Source: Apiospora phragmitis (taxonomy: Eukaryota > Ascomycota > Sordariomycetes > Amphisphaeriales > Apiosporaceae). Taken from it: 64,000 bases of DNA. The notes beneath the pieces are model-generated. The model worked only from the letters and a program-made list of their open reading frames with translations. It was not told where the DNA came from and did not search any database. Positions within the stretch are counted from its first letter, which is position 1, and every line of letters begins with the position of its first letter. Below are positions 12,919 through 23,355 of this stretch, piece after piece. The translations under genes were made by a program, and so were the position numbers. The stretch is from the NCBI GenBank assembly GCA_038363925.1, contig JAQQWL010000006.1, forward strand, positions 352,501 through 416,500. The letters are read 5' to 3'.

Positions 12919-13267
12919 CTGGCAGTCTTTGTTTTAATAATAGACTTGGGTAGCTCCCCTTTTTAAGACGAGTCTTCCCTCCGTAAGGGTCTCGTACGGA
13001 TAGGTTATACTAATCCGGTATTCGGTGCCTGCTTGAGCCGTATAGGTGATACTGTACCTTCCTGACGTTAACTTAGTTAGGTGGCAGGTCCCTTAGTAAT
13101 GACAGTGATGGGGAAAATTATCGTACGCTAACGTGTATTACTTCCCCGTTATTAACCAGAAGTAATAATAGTAGTGGAAGTAGTGATAGTAGTAGGGGCG
13201 TTGTCGTATGTCGCGATACGTTACACCCCGTTAGGGAAGAAGACATCTCTCTTTCTCTCCTCTCTTT

Positions 13268-15389
13268 TTACTCGCCGTGCGAGTTTAGTTTCTCAACGTA
13301 CGCTTTTACGCGTACGGATAACCTGTTAGTTGATACTAGCTGTTCGAGGGCTTTATTTAGAGATTTTTTGGTGAAGGCGTCTGTAGGGTTATCTCGGCCG
13401 TCGACTTAGCAGATCTTCGAGATCTCCCTTTTCTCGTACAATTCTCGGAGCGATATAATATCGATTAATAATCTATCTTCGTTCGTCGTTCCTAATTTAA
13501 TTAAGTATTTATCGAGTAAATATCCTCGCTAGTAAGCCGGTAGTAGAACGCGGCGTCCGTTAGGTAAGTAGTGCTTTGTCGTGCGTTTTCCGGATCGAGA
13601 TAGTCGTACTCTTTTTCGTCGTCTTCTAGCTCCTCCTTTTCCCTTCCTAGTCTCGGACGAAATCCCCGTATTCTTCTTAGGTAGGGAGATCCTGTCCCAC
13701 GTTATTACACGCTTGGAGGTATTGGATCATCGTACGGGTTCGCTCTTCGGCTGGGTGGTTTATCGACTAACAGCCTTGCTTGTGGCAGATTCGGCAGGTT
13801 CCTCGTTCGAACTGCCGATTCCCGTACGATAGCCTTAGTTAAAAGGTGTTAACGGGTCGCTAGCTACCTTCCTGTCCTAGTGGTCAGCTATTATACGGTA
13901 ATTTGTTGCCGTAGACTGGTCGGTTTTCTCGCGTACGGTTATTTATGAACCGTCTGTTAGTTAGGTACGTGTCCTTAGCCGGGTATCGATATAGTTCCTC
14001 CGTTAAGTATCGTTCCGAGATCCTCTGGTCCGCTACTGTACTTAGCGATACGCGAAGGTCCGAGAATAGCGCTTCACATGTTAGCTTTTAGTGGATAAGG
14101 GCTGGTGAAAGTTCCGGAACTCCTCGACAAGCTCTTACGACGGAGGTATGGAGAGCGATCTCTCCTTCGAATCCCTTTCCGAGGGCTCGTTATGCGAGCT
14201 GGAGCTTATTTAGCAGGATTTCCAGGACCTCGATAGGTTGTTTCTCGGCGTTCTCACTTTTTACTCGTGCGAAAAAGGTTATTATTTAATCCGTAAAATA
14301 TTGTGCGTAATTTATTATTATATTAAAGTACGAGTCTATTAGATAATATATCTCGTCCTATCTCTTTTCGGGTCCGATATGGTTAAGATAAAATGCCTCT
14401 GCACGGCCGGGAAAGAATGTCTGAGAAGACTGCATAGTATTGGTCTTTTGGTATATCTAGCCGTCGGCATGTTCCGATAAAATATCCGTACTCTATCGCA
14501 AAAGATATCGTACGGCTTGCCGGTATAGTTCTTTTTTTTCCTCTATACCTTCGAGAAGGTAACGACCTTATTCTGATCGATTTTGCCGTTATAGATAGCT
14601 CGGCTTAGAGGGATATCGTATTCCGTAATGTACGCTGGACTAGATAATCGTGCCGTCTGGTCCGGCGGTATCGGAGTCGGAGAAGGAAAAAGGATAACGT
14701 TTTACGACGCTCGGGTGCTTAGGAATCTAAGGTTGGACGTCGGGCCTGGAGTATTTAAAACTCCGGGATTGAACGTCGGTCTTAGAGTGCCCTATAGTGT
14801 CGCGGACGATTGCTCCGTACGGAGACCGGGTATCTCTCGCTTAGGCGGCGGTTCTTCGATTATCTATTCTCGGGGAAAAGTGTGGAACATCCTCCTTTCG
14901 GGTTTCCGAAGTCGGTTCTGCCGGTCGGTCCTGTTAATATGTGAGATCGGCCGGTAGCACCAGACTTGCAAGCTTAGCTTTAAAGGATCCGTCTATTAGT
15001 ATATCGATTCCGTGTTCTTTAAAGTAATTAAAGAGCTCCTTTTAAAATATACGGTTAATTTAGCCGAACTAGTGTTCGGTTTATTCGTTGAACTTTATAG
15101 TGAACGACTTCTTAAAGGAGGTCCCCTTTATTTTTAATATATAGTATTTTAAAAAGCATCGTGCGAGGTACGTCGTAAACAGTTCGGGTATTATCTCTTC
15201 GGAGAGTACGTTTAGAGGTTCGAGTTCCTAATAAGTAAGGTTGACGTTTCTTTTCTAAACTGTTAAAGGGATTCCGGTATCTTGGGATACTTCTTCGTAC
15301 GTAAGCGGTTCGGGGTCTAGGGTCGTCGGTTTATTTGGGTTCGGTGCGTCCGGGCTCGATCCCGATTTGCCGACCGCGATTGACTCCAT
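13268..15389 (-). pseudogene. gag-RNase H fusion of copia copy A (internally deleted polyprotein)
   Basis: The minus strand starts with ATG at 15389 (MESIAVGKSGSSPDAP), 293 bp inside the 5' LTR. A gag body follows, then a zinc knuckle at about 13750-13800 (CRICHKQGCWS with a following H), then PTWEEYGDFVRD-like text in which the W codons have become stops. At about 13500 it passes directly from protease-like AAFYYRLTSEDIYS to the copia RNase H end (DRLLIDIISLRELYEKREI, then DGRDNPTDAFTKKSLNKALE). So protease, integrase and reverse transcriptase are missing. Stops at TAG/TAA where Trp or Gln is expected fit G-to-A and C-to-T RIP changes. Confidence 0.8.
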
Positions 15390-15681
15390 TTGGCAGGGGT
15401 TGTCGTTTTGCAGATCGTACGACAGGGTTGTCTAGGTGTATAGTTACATACAGCCTAGCTAGTCTCGCGTATAATTCGGAACCTGGTCTCTTCCTTATAA
15501 TATATACTCGGGAAAAGGGGTTCCTCCTCGTACGGTTGATTTAGTTCGGCTCTTCCTCCGAATCTCTGACGGGCGGAAATTCTCGGGGCTCCTTAGCACG
15601 GTCGCCCTTACGTCGGTAAGGGCGTGGAACCGTCTCTTCACTCTTACTAATCTGTGATCGCCACGGGCAACCACTGATCAG

Positions 15682-15888
15682 TATTAAATAGGCTCTCGTA
15701 CGTACGGTAGTTCCGGTTTTAATCGGGGTTCAATCGTTCTTATTCTATTATTTATATCTATTTCTAATGCTAGCTACGAGGGGCATCGTATGCCCCTCTT
15801 AATGAAATAGGAAAGGGGTTCGTACGAATAAGTACGTAGTACCCCTTTTAGAATAATATAAAAAACCTTAGTTCCTGCTGTTTTAACA
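15682..15888 (-). repeat. 5' LTR of copia copy A
   Basis: 207 bp, direct repeat of 12712-12918. Its outer end keeps TGTTA and is followed by the target duplication TTTTA. Confidence 0.9.
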
Positions 15889-16380
15889 TTTTATTTAATA
15901 AAAACAGCTTAGTTTAAAGTATTAAATAATTATATTAAGATATATATTAGCACTTAATAAAAGTATCCCTCTTTTAATAATTTATAAGGGTAAATCGGTC
16001 TAAGAGTAATAGTTCCCTTAAAAACTCGATAAATTTAAAGAATAAAAGTTTAATATAAGTAATAAAAGCTAGACGAATAACGAAATCGCCATTAAATAGC
16101 TTAAAGATATTTTTATATTAGAAACCGCCTTAAACGACTAAAAAGATACTCGTTTACTTATTTTAAATAAGTATAGCAGTTATATAACCAACGATTTTAT
16201 ATCCTTTTATTATTAAATTAATATTTATTTATTATTTTTACCCCTTTATTTATTATATATTCTTTAACCCTTTAATATTAAAGTCTTTACTTTTATAAAA
16301 GCTTATTATTAAAGAGATCGGTTTCTTATCTTTATTAACGGATTTAGCCTTTATTAATAAAATAGAACTTCTTTATATAC

Positions 16381-16587
16381 TATTAGAATAGTAAGAACTA
16401 AGGTTTTCTATATTACTTTAAAAAGGGTGCCACGTACCTATTCGTATAAACTTCTTTCCTATTTTATTAAGAGGGGTATACGATACCCCTCATAATTAAT
16501 ACTAAAAATAAATATAAATAATAAAATAAGAACGATTAAACCCCGATTAAAACCGGAATTATCGTACGTACGAAAACTTATTTAATA
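16381..16587 (+). repeat. 5' LTR of copia copy B
   Basis: 207 bp. Starts TATTAGAATAG where copy A has TGTTA; ends TTTAATA. Preceded by target duplication TATAC. Confidence 0.88.
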
Positions 16588-16880
16588 CTAATTAATAATT
16601 ACCCGTAGCGATTATAGATTAATAAGAGTAAAAAAACGGTTTCACGCCCCTATCGACGTAAGGATAACCGTGCTAAAGAGTCCCGAAAATTTCCGCCCGT
16701 TAGAAATTCGGAGGAAGAGCCGAACTAAATTAACCGTACGAGGAAGAACCCCTTTTTTCGAGTATATATTATAAAGAAGAGACTAGGTTCCGAATTATAC
16801 GCGAAATTAATTAAGCTATATATAATTATATATTTAAATAACTTTATTATACGATTTATAAAATAATAACCCTTATTAAA

Positions 16881-19100
16881 ATAGAATTAATTACGATCGG
16901 CGAATCGGTATTAAGCCCGCACGTATCGAACTTAAATAAACCGACGACTTTAAACCCCGAACTATTTACGTACGAAAAAGTTTTTTAAAATATCGAGATC
17001 TTTTTAATAGTTTAAAAAAAGAACGTTAACCTCGCTTTTTAAAAATTCGAACTTTTAAAAATACTCTCCGAAAAGATAATACCTAAACTATTTACGATAT
17101 ACCTTATATAATACTTTTTAAAATACTATATATTAAAAATAAAAAAAACGTTTCTTTAAAAAGCGTTTAACGTAAAGTTTAAAAAATAAACTAAATATTA
17201 GTTCGGTTAAATTAATCGTACATTTTAAAAAGAGCTCTATTATTACTTCGAAAGAAATAGAGTTAATATATTAATAAGCGGATCCTTTAAAAGCAAGCTC
17301 GCACGATTAATACCACCGGCCGCTCTCGTATATTAATAGGACCGACCGGTAGAACCGACTTCGGAAACCCGAAAAGAGGATGTTCTATACTCTTCCCTAG
17401 AATAGATAATCGAATAACCGCCGCTTAAGCGAGAGACACCCGGTCTCCGTACGGAGTAATCGTCCGCGACACCACGGGACACTTTAGGCCCGACGTCCAA
17501 CCCTGGATTCCCAAGCACCTAAATGTCGTAAGATATCGTCCCTTTTCCTTCTCTAACTCCGGTACCGCCGGACCAGACCGTACGATTATCTGGTCTAGCG
17601 TACGTTACGGAATACGATATCCTTTTAAGCCGAGCTATTTATAACGGCAAAATCGATTAGAATAAGGTCGTTACCTTCTCGAAGGTATAGAGGAAGGAAA
17701 AGAACTATACCGGTAAGCCGTACGACATCTTCTATAATAAAGTATGGATATTTATCGAAATATGCCGACGGCTAGATATATTAAAAGATTAATATTATAT
17801 AGTCTTTTTAAATATTCTTTTTAGCCGTGCGAAGGTATTCTATCTTAATTATATTAGACTCGAAAAGAGATAAGACGAGATATATTATTTAATAAATTCG
17901 CACTTTAATACGATAATAAATTACGCATAATATTTTACGGATTAAATAATAACCTTTTATACGAGTAAAAAGTAAGAACGTTAAGAAATAATTTATCGAG
18001 GTCTTAGAAATCCTGCTAAATAAGCTCTAGCTCGTATAATAAGCTATCGGAAAAGGATTCGAAAGAGAGATCGCTCTCTATACCTCCGTTATAAGAGCTT
18101 GTCGAGGAGTTCTAAAACTTTTATTAACCCTTATTTATTAAAAGCTAATATATAAAGCGTTATTTTCGGACCTTCGCGTATCGCTAAGTATAATAACGGA
18201 TTAAAAGATTTCGAAACGATACTTAACGGAGGAACTATATCGATACCCGGCTAAAAATACGTACTTAATTAATAAACGGTTTATAAATAACCGTACGCGA
18301 GAAAACCGACTAATTTACGGTAATAAATTATTATATAATAACTAACCACTAGGATAAGAAAGTAGCTAATAACTCGTTAATACCTTTTAATTAAAGCTAT
18401 TATATAAGAACCGGCAGTTCGAACGAGGAACCTGCTAAATCTATTATAAATAAGGCTATTAATTAATAAACTACTTAATTAAAAAGCGAACCCGTATAAT
18501 AATCTAATACTTCTAAGCGTGTAATAATATGGAATAAGATCTCCTTACCTAGGAAGAATATAGGGATTTCGTCCGAGACTAAAAAAGGAAAAAGGAGGAG
18601 CTAAAAAACGACGGAAAGGAGTACGACTATTTCGATCTAGAAAACGTACGATAAAGTCTTATTTATTTAATAAACGCCGCGTTTTATTACCGGCTTATTA
18701 GCAAGGATATTTACTCGATAAATATTTAATTAAACTAGGAATAACGAACGAAAAAAAACTATTAATCGATATTATATCGCTCCGAGAATCGTACGAAAAA
18801 AAGGGAGATCTGTTACGATCGGCGGGTTGGTCCCCCCGCGGGGTAGCACTTAAGGCGTAGAATTGGACAGAAATAACCCGAAGAGTCATTTCCGAAGCTT
18901 TTGCTTTATGGCGCAGTGGTTAGTCCATACGCACTGTAATAAGATCTCGGAAATCTATTAAGTCGACGGCCGAAATAACCTTATAAACGCCTTTATTAAG
19001 AAATCTCTAAATAAAGCCCTCGAATAGCTAGTATTAATTAATAGGTTAACTATACGCGTAAAAGCGTACGTTCGAGAGACTAGACTCGTATAGTAAATAA
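16881..19100 (+). pseudogene. gag-RNase H fusion of copia copy B
   Basis: Collinear with the copy A polyprotein, from the lost start (ATAGAATTAATT for ATGGAGTCAATC) through a recognisable but stop-ridden gag to the RNase H end near 19100. The same internal deletion joins gag to RNase H, so the deletion predates both insertions. The RNase H part is interrupted by the insertion at 18812-18941. Confidence 0.75.
18812..18941. repeat. 130-bp insertion in copia copy B flanked by AGATCT
   Basis: Alignment with copy A shows 130 extra bases between two copies of AGATCT (18806-18811 and 18942-18947); copy A has the motif once in the matching place. The insert has near-normal composition in an otherwise AT-rich element. 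It contains GGCGCAGTGGTTAG near its right end, which resembles a tRNA A box, but no matching B box. The ends share short inverted similarity (TTAC..). It could be a SINE fragment or a MITE. Confidence 0.6.
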
Positions 19101-19452
19101 AAAAAGAGGAGAGAAAGAGAGATATTTTCTTTCCTAACGAGGTATAACGTATCGCGATATATAATAACGCCTTTACTATTATTATTATTTTTATTATTAT
19201 TATTATTTTTAATTAATAATAAAGAAGTAATATATATTAACGTATAATAATTTTCTTTATTATTATTATTATTATTAAAAGACTTATTACTTAATTAAGT
19301 TAATATTAAGAAGGTATAGCATTACCTATACGGCTTAAATAAGTATCGAATACCGGATTAATATAACCTATCTATACGAAACCCTTACGGAGGGAAGACT
19401 CGTTTTAAAAAGGGGAGCTGCCTAAGTTTATTATTAAAATAAAAACTGCTAA

Positions 19453-19659
19453 TATTAGAATAATAAGAACTAAGGTTTTTTATATTACTTTAAAAAAAGT
19501 GCTACGTACCTACTCGCAAGAACCCTTTTCTTATTTTATTAAGAGGGGTATACGATACCCCTCGTAGCTAGTATTAGAGATAGATATAAATAATAGAATA
19601 AGAACGATTAAACCTCGATTAAAACCGGAACCACCGTACGTACGAGAGCCCATTTAATA
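19453..19659 (+). repeat. 3' LTR of copia copy B
   Basis: 207 bp, direct repeat of 16381-16587. Followed by target duplication TATAC. Confidence 0.88.
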
Positions 19660-20339
19660 TATACTATATTAAAGCTTATAAAAAGGCTTTATTAGCTTAG
19701 AATATTAAGGGTAGTTAATATAGTAATAGTTTTTAGCTCGTATATATTATTAAGCCACTTACTAGCCCTCTTTTATTCGAAAACAATAATTAAAAGTAAC
19801 TAAAAGAGATAATATAAGCCTTAGTTAATTAAAATAAAACCCTTATATTTATTTAAACTTTTTTAATTAATAGTATATTATAATTAATATTTAAAAAGTG
19901 TATGAATTTAAAGCGACTTTATTATATAATGTTAACTATTTAAAAAGATTTAAAAAAATACTAAGAAAAAGATTATTTATTAATTAATATAGAATTATAA
20001 TTATAGTCTTTAAAAGAGAAGTTAAAGCTTATAAGGCTACGAAAAATATAAAGGGTATAAATTAGTTCGAATTTAAAATTTATATTAATTAAAAGCATAT
20101 AACGTATAAAAGAGAGACTAGATTAAGTTAAAATTAAAGAATTAAATTCTAAAAAATCTATTATATTTATTATTAAAAACGATTACATTATAGTCTAAAA
20201 TTAATAAAATAGTTACTATTTAAAATTAGTAGTCGATTTATAATTACCATTAATTTTTAAGGGGGGTCAATTACAAGGGGGGGATTACGGGGTGACATAC
20301 GTTACTCTTTACGTACTGAGGATATCCGCTTTCTATAAA

Positions 20340-21021
20340 TTATAGAGTGCTTCCAAATGTTTTCAAACTGATTTCACAGAACGACCCTCTCTTATGGCAG
20401 AGCAACCATAGCCACCCCCTAACAGCTCGGCTGTCAGGCTTCTCATGGTCGATGGCCGTTGTGTACTCTTTGCTAGACATGGCCGCCGTGCCGCACCCGC
20501 GCTTGATCATCTACTGGAACTCATCCAGAGCCTCCCGTAGGCTCTGCTCATCGCCTTTGTCGATCTTACCAATGGCCCTGGCGAGATTGAGCCCGTCCTT
20601 CATGGCGTGGCAGCCACCCTCGCCTCGGGAAGAGGTCATGACGTCTACACAGTTTTTCCAAATTGTTGGTTAGCATGATGGCTAGCACCTGCTTGTCAAG
20701 GCAAACGGTGTGTACAATCACGGGAGGATAGGGGCGGCCTCCCGATTCTGCAGGAGTAGAAAAGAAAAGTCCAACAAACACTTAGGCGCAGCATCCCCCA
20801 GAAGCGTGGCCCCGGCCCACCGGCAGCGCGTCCATGATCAGCGTGTGGAGCCGGACCGGCGGCCGCTTCATGCGTTCGGCCGCGGCCTTGCCGATGACGC
20901 GCCGGCCCCGCTCGAAGACTTCGAAAGATATTCCACGCTTCCGCAAAGCTTGAGCGAGGCTAAGGCCACCAAGACCAGCACCCAATATCAGGACATGGGG
21001 AGAAGATCCGTTGAGACACAT
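20340..21021 (-). pseudogene. FAD-dependent monooxygenase remnant with internal deletion
   Basis: The minus strand begins at 21021 with a good dinucleotide-binding start: VLILGAGLGGLSLAQALRKR, then FEVFERG (the acidic residue at the end of beta-2). After about 79 codons the frame stops. Further along, at about 20340-20640, is the C-terminal end of the same kind of enzyme: RGEGGCHAMKDGLNLARAIG, then DEFQ, a TAG, and MIKRG. The middle of the protein (substrate and second FAD region, about 250 residues) is missing and frames do not join. So this is a deletion derivative of a flavin monooxygenase of the kind common in fungal secondary metabolism. Its 3' end lies 38 bp from the transposon nest. 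Confidence 0.75.
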
Positions 21022-21346
21022 GTTTTCTCGATTTCACCAACTGTGTGGTGACTTGCATGCTTAAGAGACGGTGTTAGAGTAAAACTTGTAATAAAACTCG
21101 TTGTTTGCATTAATTATTTGTCTCTATTCTAGGTTTGGTTGAGCACTTTGGTTCATTCATAGAACGCAACTTACGTAAGGGTCGGGTAAACTTATATTAA
21201 GTGGCGGGTACTCTCCCGTCTCATCCCTGAACTCGTTGTGTTTTTATTCTCGTCTCAAGTGCCCTTATACCCGAATGGTCCGCAGTTTTGGGAAGCCTCA
21301 CGAAGGTTAGCGCAGTCCAAAGCATCGCGGTTACCCTGTTTTACAG
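21022..21346. other. Intergenic, no gene seen
   Basis: AT-rich flank between the monooxygenase remnant and the MITE; no coding signal. Confidence 0.4.
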
Positions 21347-21486
21347 TACGTGTGCAGAAATGTTAGTTTCCCGAGAGCTTAACCTTTTCCAGCATATATA
21401 ACGCCTACATTTTCGACTACACCTGCCAACGGGGGTTAAAGCCCCTCGGGAAACAGTGGAGGGGTGTTAACATTTCTGCACACGTA
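21347..21486. mobile_element. MITE of about 140 bp with perfect terminal inverted repeats
   Basis: TACGTGTGCAGAAATGTTA at 21347-21365 is matched exactly by its reverse complement at 21468-21486. A second inverted pair lies just inside (GTTTCCCGAG and CTCGGGAAAC). If TA is the target duplication, the element proper is 21349-21484. There is no open frame. Size, inverted repeats and TA target fit a Tc1/mariner-derived miniature element. Confidence 0.8.
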
Positions 21487-21838
21487 ATGTATAGCCTGCT
21501 AATACTTGCGCTGTTTCGAGTGACCCCGGAAACGCATACCGTTGCCTAGATCAGGAACATATAACCCTTATGTTAGAAAAGCCAAGATATACTCCCTGGA
21601 CGGAATGCATTGAGTCCCCAGCTAACCTAGTCAAAGGGTGTCGCCCGCTTAGATCCACTATCGAATGGCCACAATATTAAGCCTCTGCTACACTAACCAT
21701 AGTCACTGAATAGAACCGGTTTGGCGTAAGTAATTTACAAGTCTTCCTCAAGGATTTAAAGGGTCCTTTTCCTTTACTGCGAACTACTATCATACATTGC
21801 ATATCACAGGCTTCGCTCAAATCAATCTTGCACCCAAC
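21487..21838. other. Upstream region of the sulfotransferase-like gene
   Basis: Non-coding. An in-frame upstream ATG at 21797 would add 14 residues to the next protein. Confidence 0.4.
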
Positions 21839-22681
21839 ATGTCCAGCGACAATATAAATACCTCCCCAGCTGCGGGCCTTGAAATTCGCTACCTTATAGC
21901 TTGTCCTCGCAGCGGATCAACACTTTTCATGAGAGTGTTCGGCGAATCGAACGTTTGTGCTATTACCAGTCGCTTGATGTTAACAGGCTCTGCAGCAATT
22001 GGGAAACAGTTCATTCCGGATTACACGATACTTCACGACCCTCTCCATCACCAAGTCTTCCGCCGCGCTGTCATGGAGGGCAAACGCATTTTGATCTGCA
22101 AAGAGGAGCTGGGCAATGACACCCAGAAGGGCGAGTGCACCTACGATATGCTTCCTGACCCATCCGACTACTCCACCGTCTGGCCCATCTTTCTAATTCG
22201 GGATCCCATACGTGTCTTCGACAGCTGGAAGGAGATGGGCTGGACAAACATGCAGAGCTTGATTGACTGCTTCAACAACTTGTTTCGAATGCTCCATCAG
22301 GCAGACTCCAGCGCGATATCCTGTTTGCTCTACGAGCAGTTGGCAGGAAACCCCCGGAGAGAAATCGAGAAGGTCTGTGCTCGCTGGGGTGTTCCATTCA
22401 CTGACACTATGCTGGATTTCTCCAAGCCGTTTGGCTCCTCCTTCGTGCTCAAGAGCGACAACGAGAAGAAGATCTACTGCGACAGCAAACCCTTGGGTTT
22501 CTTCTCGACCGTTGAGGAGAACTCTACAATCGTCAAGGATGTGGCATGCCACGGCCTCCTCTCCAACGACGAGAAGAATGCCATCGAGCAAGCAGTCGGA
22601 ACCCATTACATTTCGTGCTGGCGAGACCATGCCAAGCGCCCCCCACGACGTCCTTACCGAGAAATCGTGGATTGCATTTGA
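21839..22681 (+). CDS. P-loop sulfotransferase-like protein
   Basis: A single exon of 280 residues from ATG 21839 (context AACATGTCC); the in-frame ATG at 21797 is an alternative. Near the N-terminus LIACPRSGSTLFMRVF matches the PAPS 5'-phosphosulfate-binding loop (PRSGST). IFLIRDPIRVFDSWKEM matches the 3'-phosphate-binding region (RDP..S). The fold therefore fits the sulfotransferase or related P-loop kinase-like superfamily. The natural substrate is unknown. The last 53 bases overlap the start of the next reading frame (a HAD hydrolase) in another frame. This is unusual in a fungus and suggests either a linked pair or a bifunctional protein split by a one-base error. Confidence 0.75.
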   Translation: MSSDNINTSPAAGLEIRYLIACPRSGSTLFMRVFGESNVCAITSRLMLTGSAAIGKQFIPDYTILHDPLHHQVFRRAVMEGKRILICKEELGNDTQKGECTYDMLPDPSDYSTVWPIFLIRDPIRVFDSWKEMGWTNMQSLIDCFNNLFRMLHQADSSAISCLLYEQLAGNPRREIEKVCARWGVPFTDTMLDFSKPFGSSFVLKSDNEKKIYCDSKPLGFFSTVEENSTIVKDVACHGLLSNDEKNAIEQAVGTHYISCWRDHAKRPPRRPYREIVDCI

Positions 22682-23355
22682 CCTCGATGACACTCTGCGT
22701 GAGTTCCGTCTCGCCTCGTCCGCAGCAACCGGCAAAGCATTGGAGGCTATTCGAGACCAGTTTGCACTAATTACCCCTGCCAGATCTGAAGGACGTCTAT
22801 GGCCAGGTCTTGCGAGAGTCCACTTCCAACGCCTTCTCTGATGGAAAAGCATCACACGAGTACAGACGAGCTCGCTTCATTGCCGTTGCTGACCGCTTTT
22901 CCATCTCCTTGGACAACCACTTTGTTATGCACCTTCTTCACATCTACGAAGCAACCCTCAAGGAGTCACTCGAGCTAAAGAGTGGCGCTCTTGAGCTCCT
23001 CTCAACCCTCAAGCGCCTTGGGAAGAAAATTGCTATCATCACCGAGGGTCCCCAGGATGCTCAGGAATGGACGGTTGAGAATCTTGGGTTGAACGGCTAT
23101 ATCGACTTCCCAGCCACCACCAACTACTTCAAGGTTAGCAAGACGGAGGGCCTCTTCACAATAGTGTTACAACAACTTGGTATCCCGCCATCCGAGATGG
23201 CCTACGTAGGTGATAGCAAGGACCGTGACATGACACCCGGCATTGCGGAAGGCCTGTTCTGCATTCACCTTTCCGAGAAGAAGAACTGTGACCTGGAGGC
23301 ATATCCACCTTGCATCAATACACTCAATAAGTTGACACATGTTCTTCAGGTCTAG
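22629..23355 (+). CDS. HAD-superfamily hydrolase (one-base frameshift)
   Basis: The frame opens at ATG 22629 inside the 3' end of the sulfotransferase-like gene. It soon shows HAD motif I, AFDLDDTL, with both catalytic aspartates. After ITPA the frame shifts by one base (extra A at 22782) and continues DLKDVYGQVLRESTSNAF. It then has motif II (IAIITEG), a Lys-containing segment and motif IV (YVGDSKDRDMTPGIAEG), ending at 23355. Repaired, it would be about 241 residues: a phosphatase or dehalogenase-like HAD enzyme with a helical cap. The substrate cannot be read from sequence. Its position behind a P-loop sulfotransferase-like protein hints at paired chemistry on one substrate. Confidence 0.75.

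Larger units (their letters stand above)
12712..15888 (-). mobile_element. Non-autonomous Ty1/copia-type LTR element, copy A
   Basis: The element is 3177 bp, bounded by identical-length 207-bp LTRs (12712-12918 and 15682-15888) and a perfect 5-bp target duplication TTTTA (12707-12711 and 15889-15893). The LTR ends read TGTTA..TAATA, consistent with original TG..CA. Read on the minus strand, the interior holds a gag-like frame, a CCHC-type zinc knuckle and the end of a copia RNase H, but no integrase or reverse transcriptase. It is only moderately RIP-damaged: composition is close to 45-50% GC in places and many codons are intact. Confidence 0.88.
16381..19659 (+). mobile_element. Non-autonomous Ty1/copia-type LTR element, copy B, heavily RIP-damaged
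   Basis: The element is 3279 bp with 207-bp LTRs at 16381-16587 and 19453-19659 and a perfect 5-bp target duplication TATAC (16376-16380 and 19660-19664). It is the same family as copy A in opposite orientation, so the two form a 3-kb imperfect inverted repeat around a 0.5-kb spacer. Compared with copy A it has many C-to-T and G-to-A differences on the same strand, and even the gag start codon reads ATA. It also carries a 130-bp insertion absent from copy A. Confidence 0.88.
11183..20302. mobile_element. AT-rich, RIP-damaged Tc1/mariner-like element hosting nested copia-type insertions
   Basis: The ends are inverted repeats: the left end begins ACGTACGTCACC and contains TAATTGACCCCCCT; the right end, read inward on the minus strand, begins ACGTATGTCACC and contains the same GTAATTGACCCCCCT block. 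Both are flanked by TA (11181-11182 and 20303-20304), the target site of Tc1/mariner elements, and C-rich ends of this kind are familiar from fungal Fot/pogo-like elements. The 9.1-kb length reflects internal insertions: two copia-type elements and probably a third segment at 11630-12000. The mariner body (11215-11630, parts of 12000-12706, 15894-16375, 19665-20290) is so AT-rich that no transposase frame survives. That pattern is expected from RIP. Confidence 0.7.

Noticed and set aside
18901..18941. A-box-like segment considered as a tRNA gene
   Set aside because: No acceptor stem, T-arm or B box can be drawn, so it is treated as part of a small insertion.
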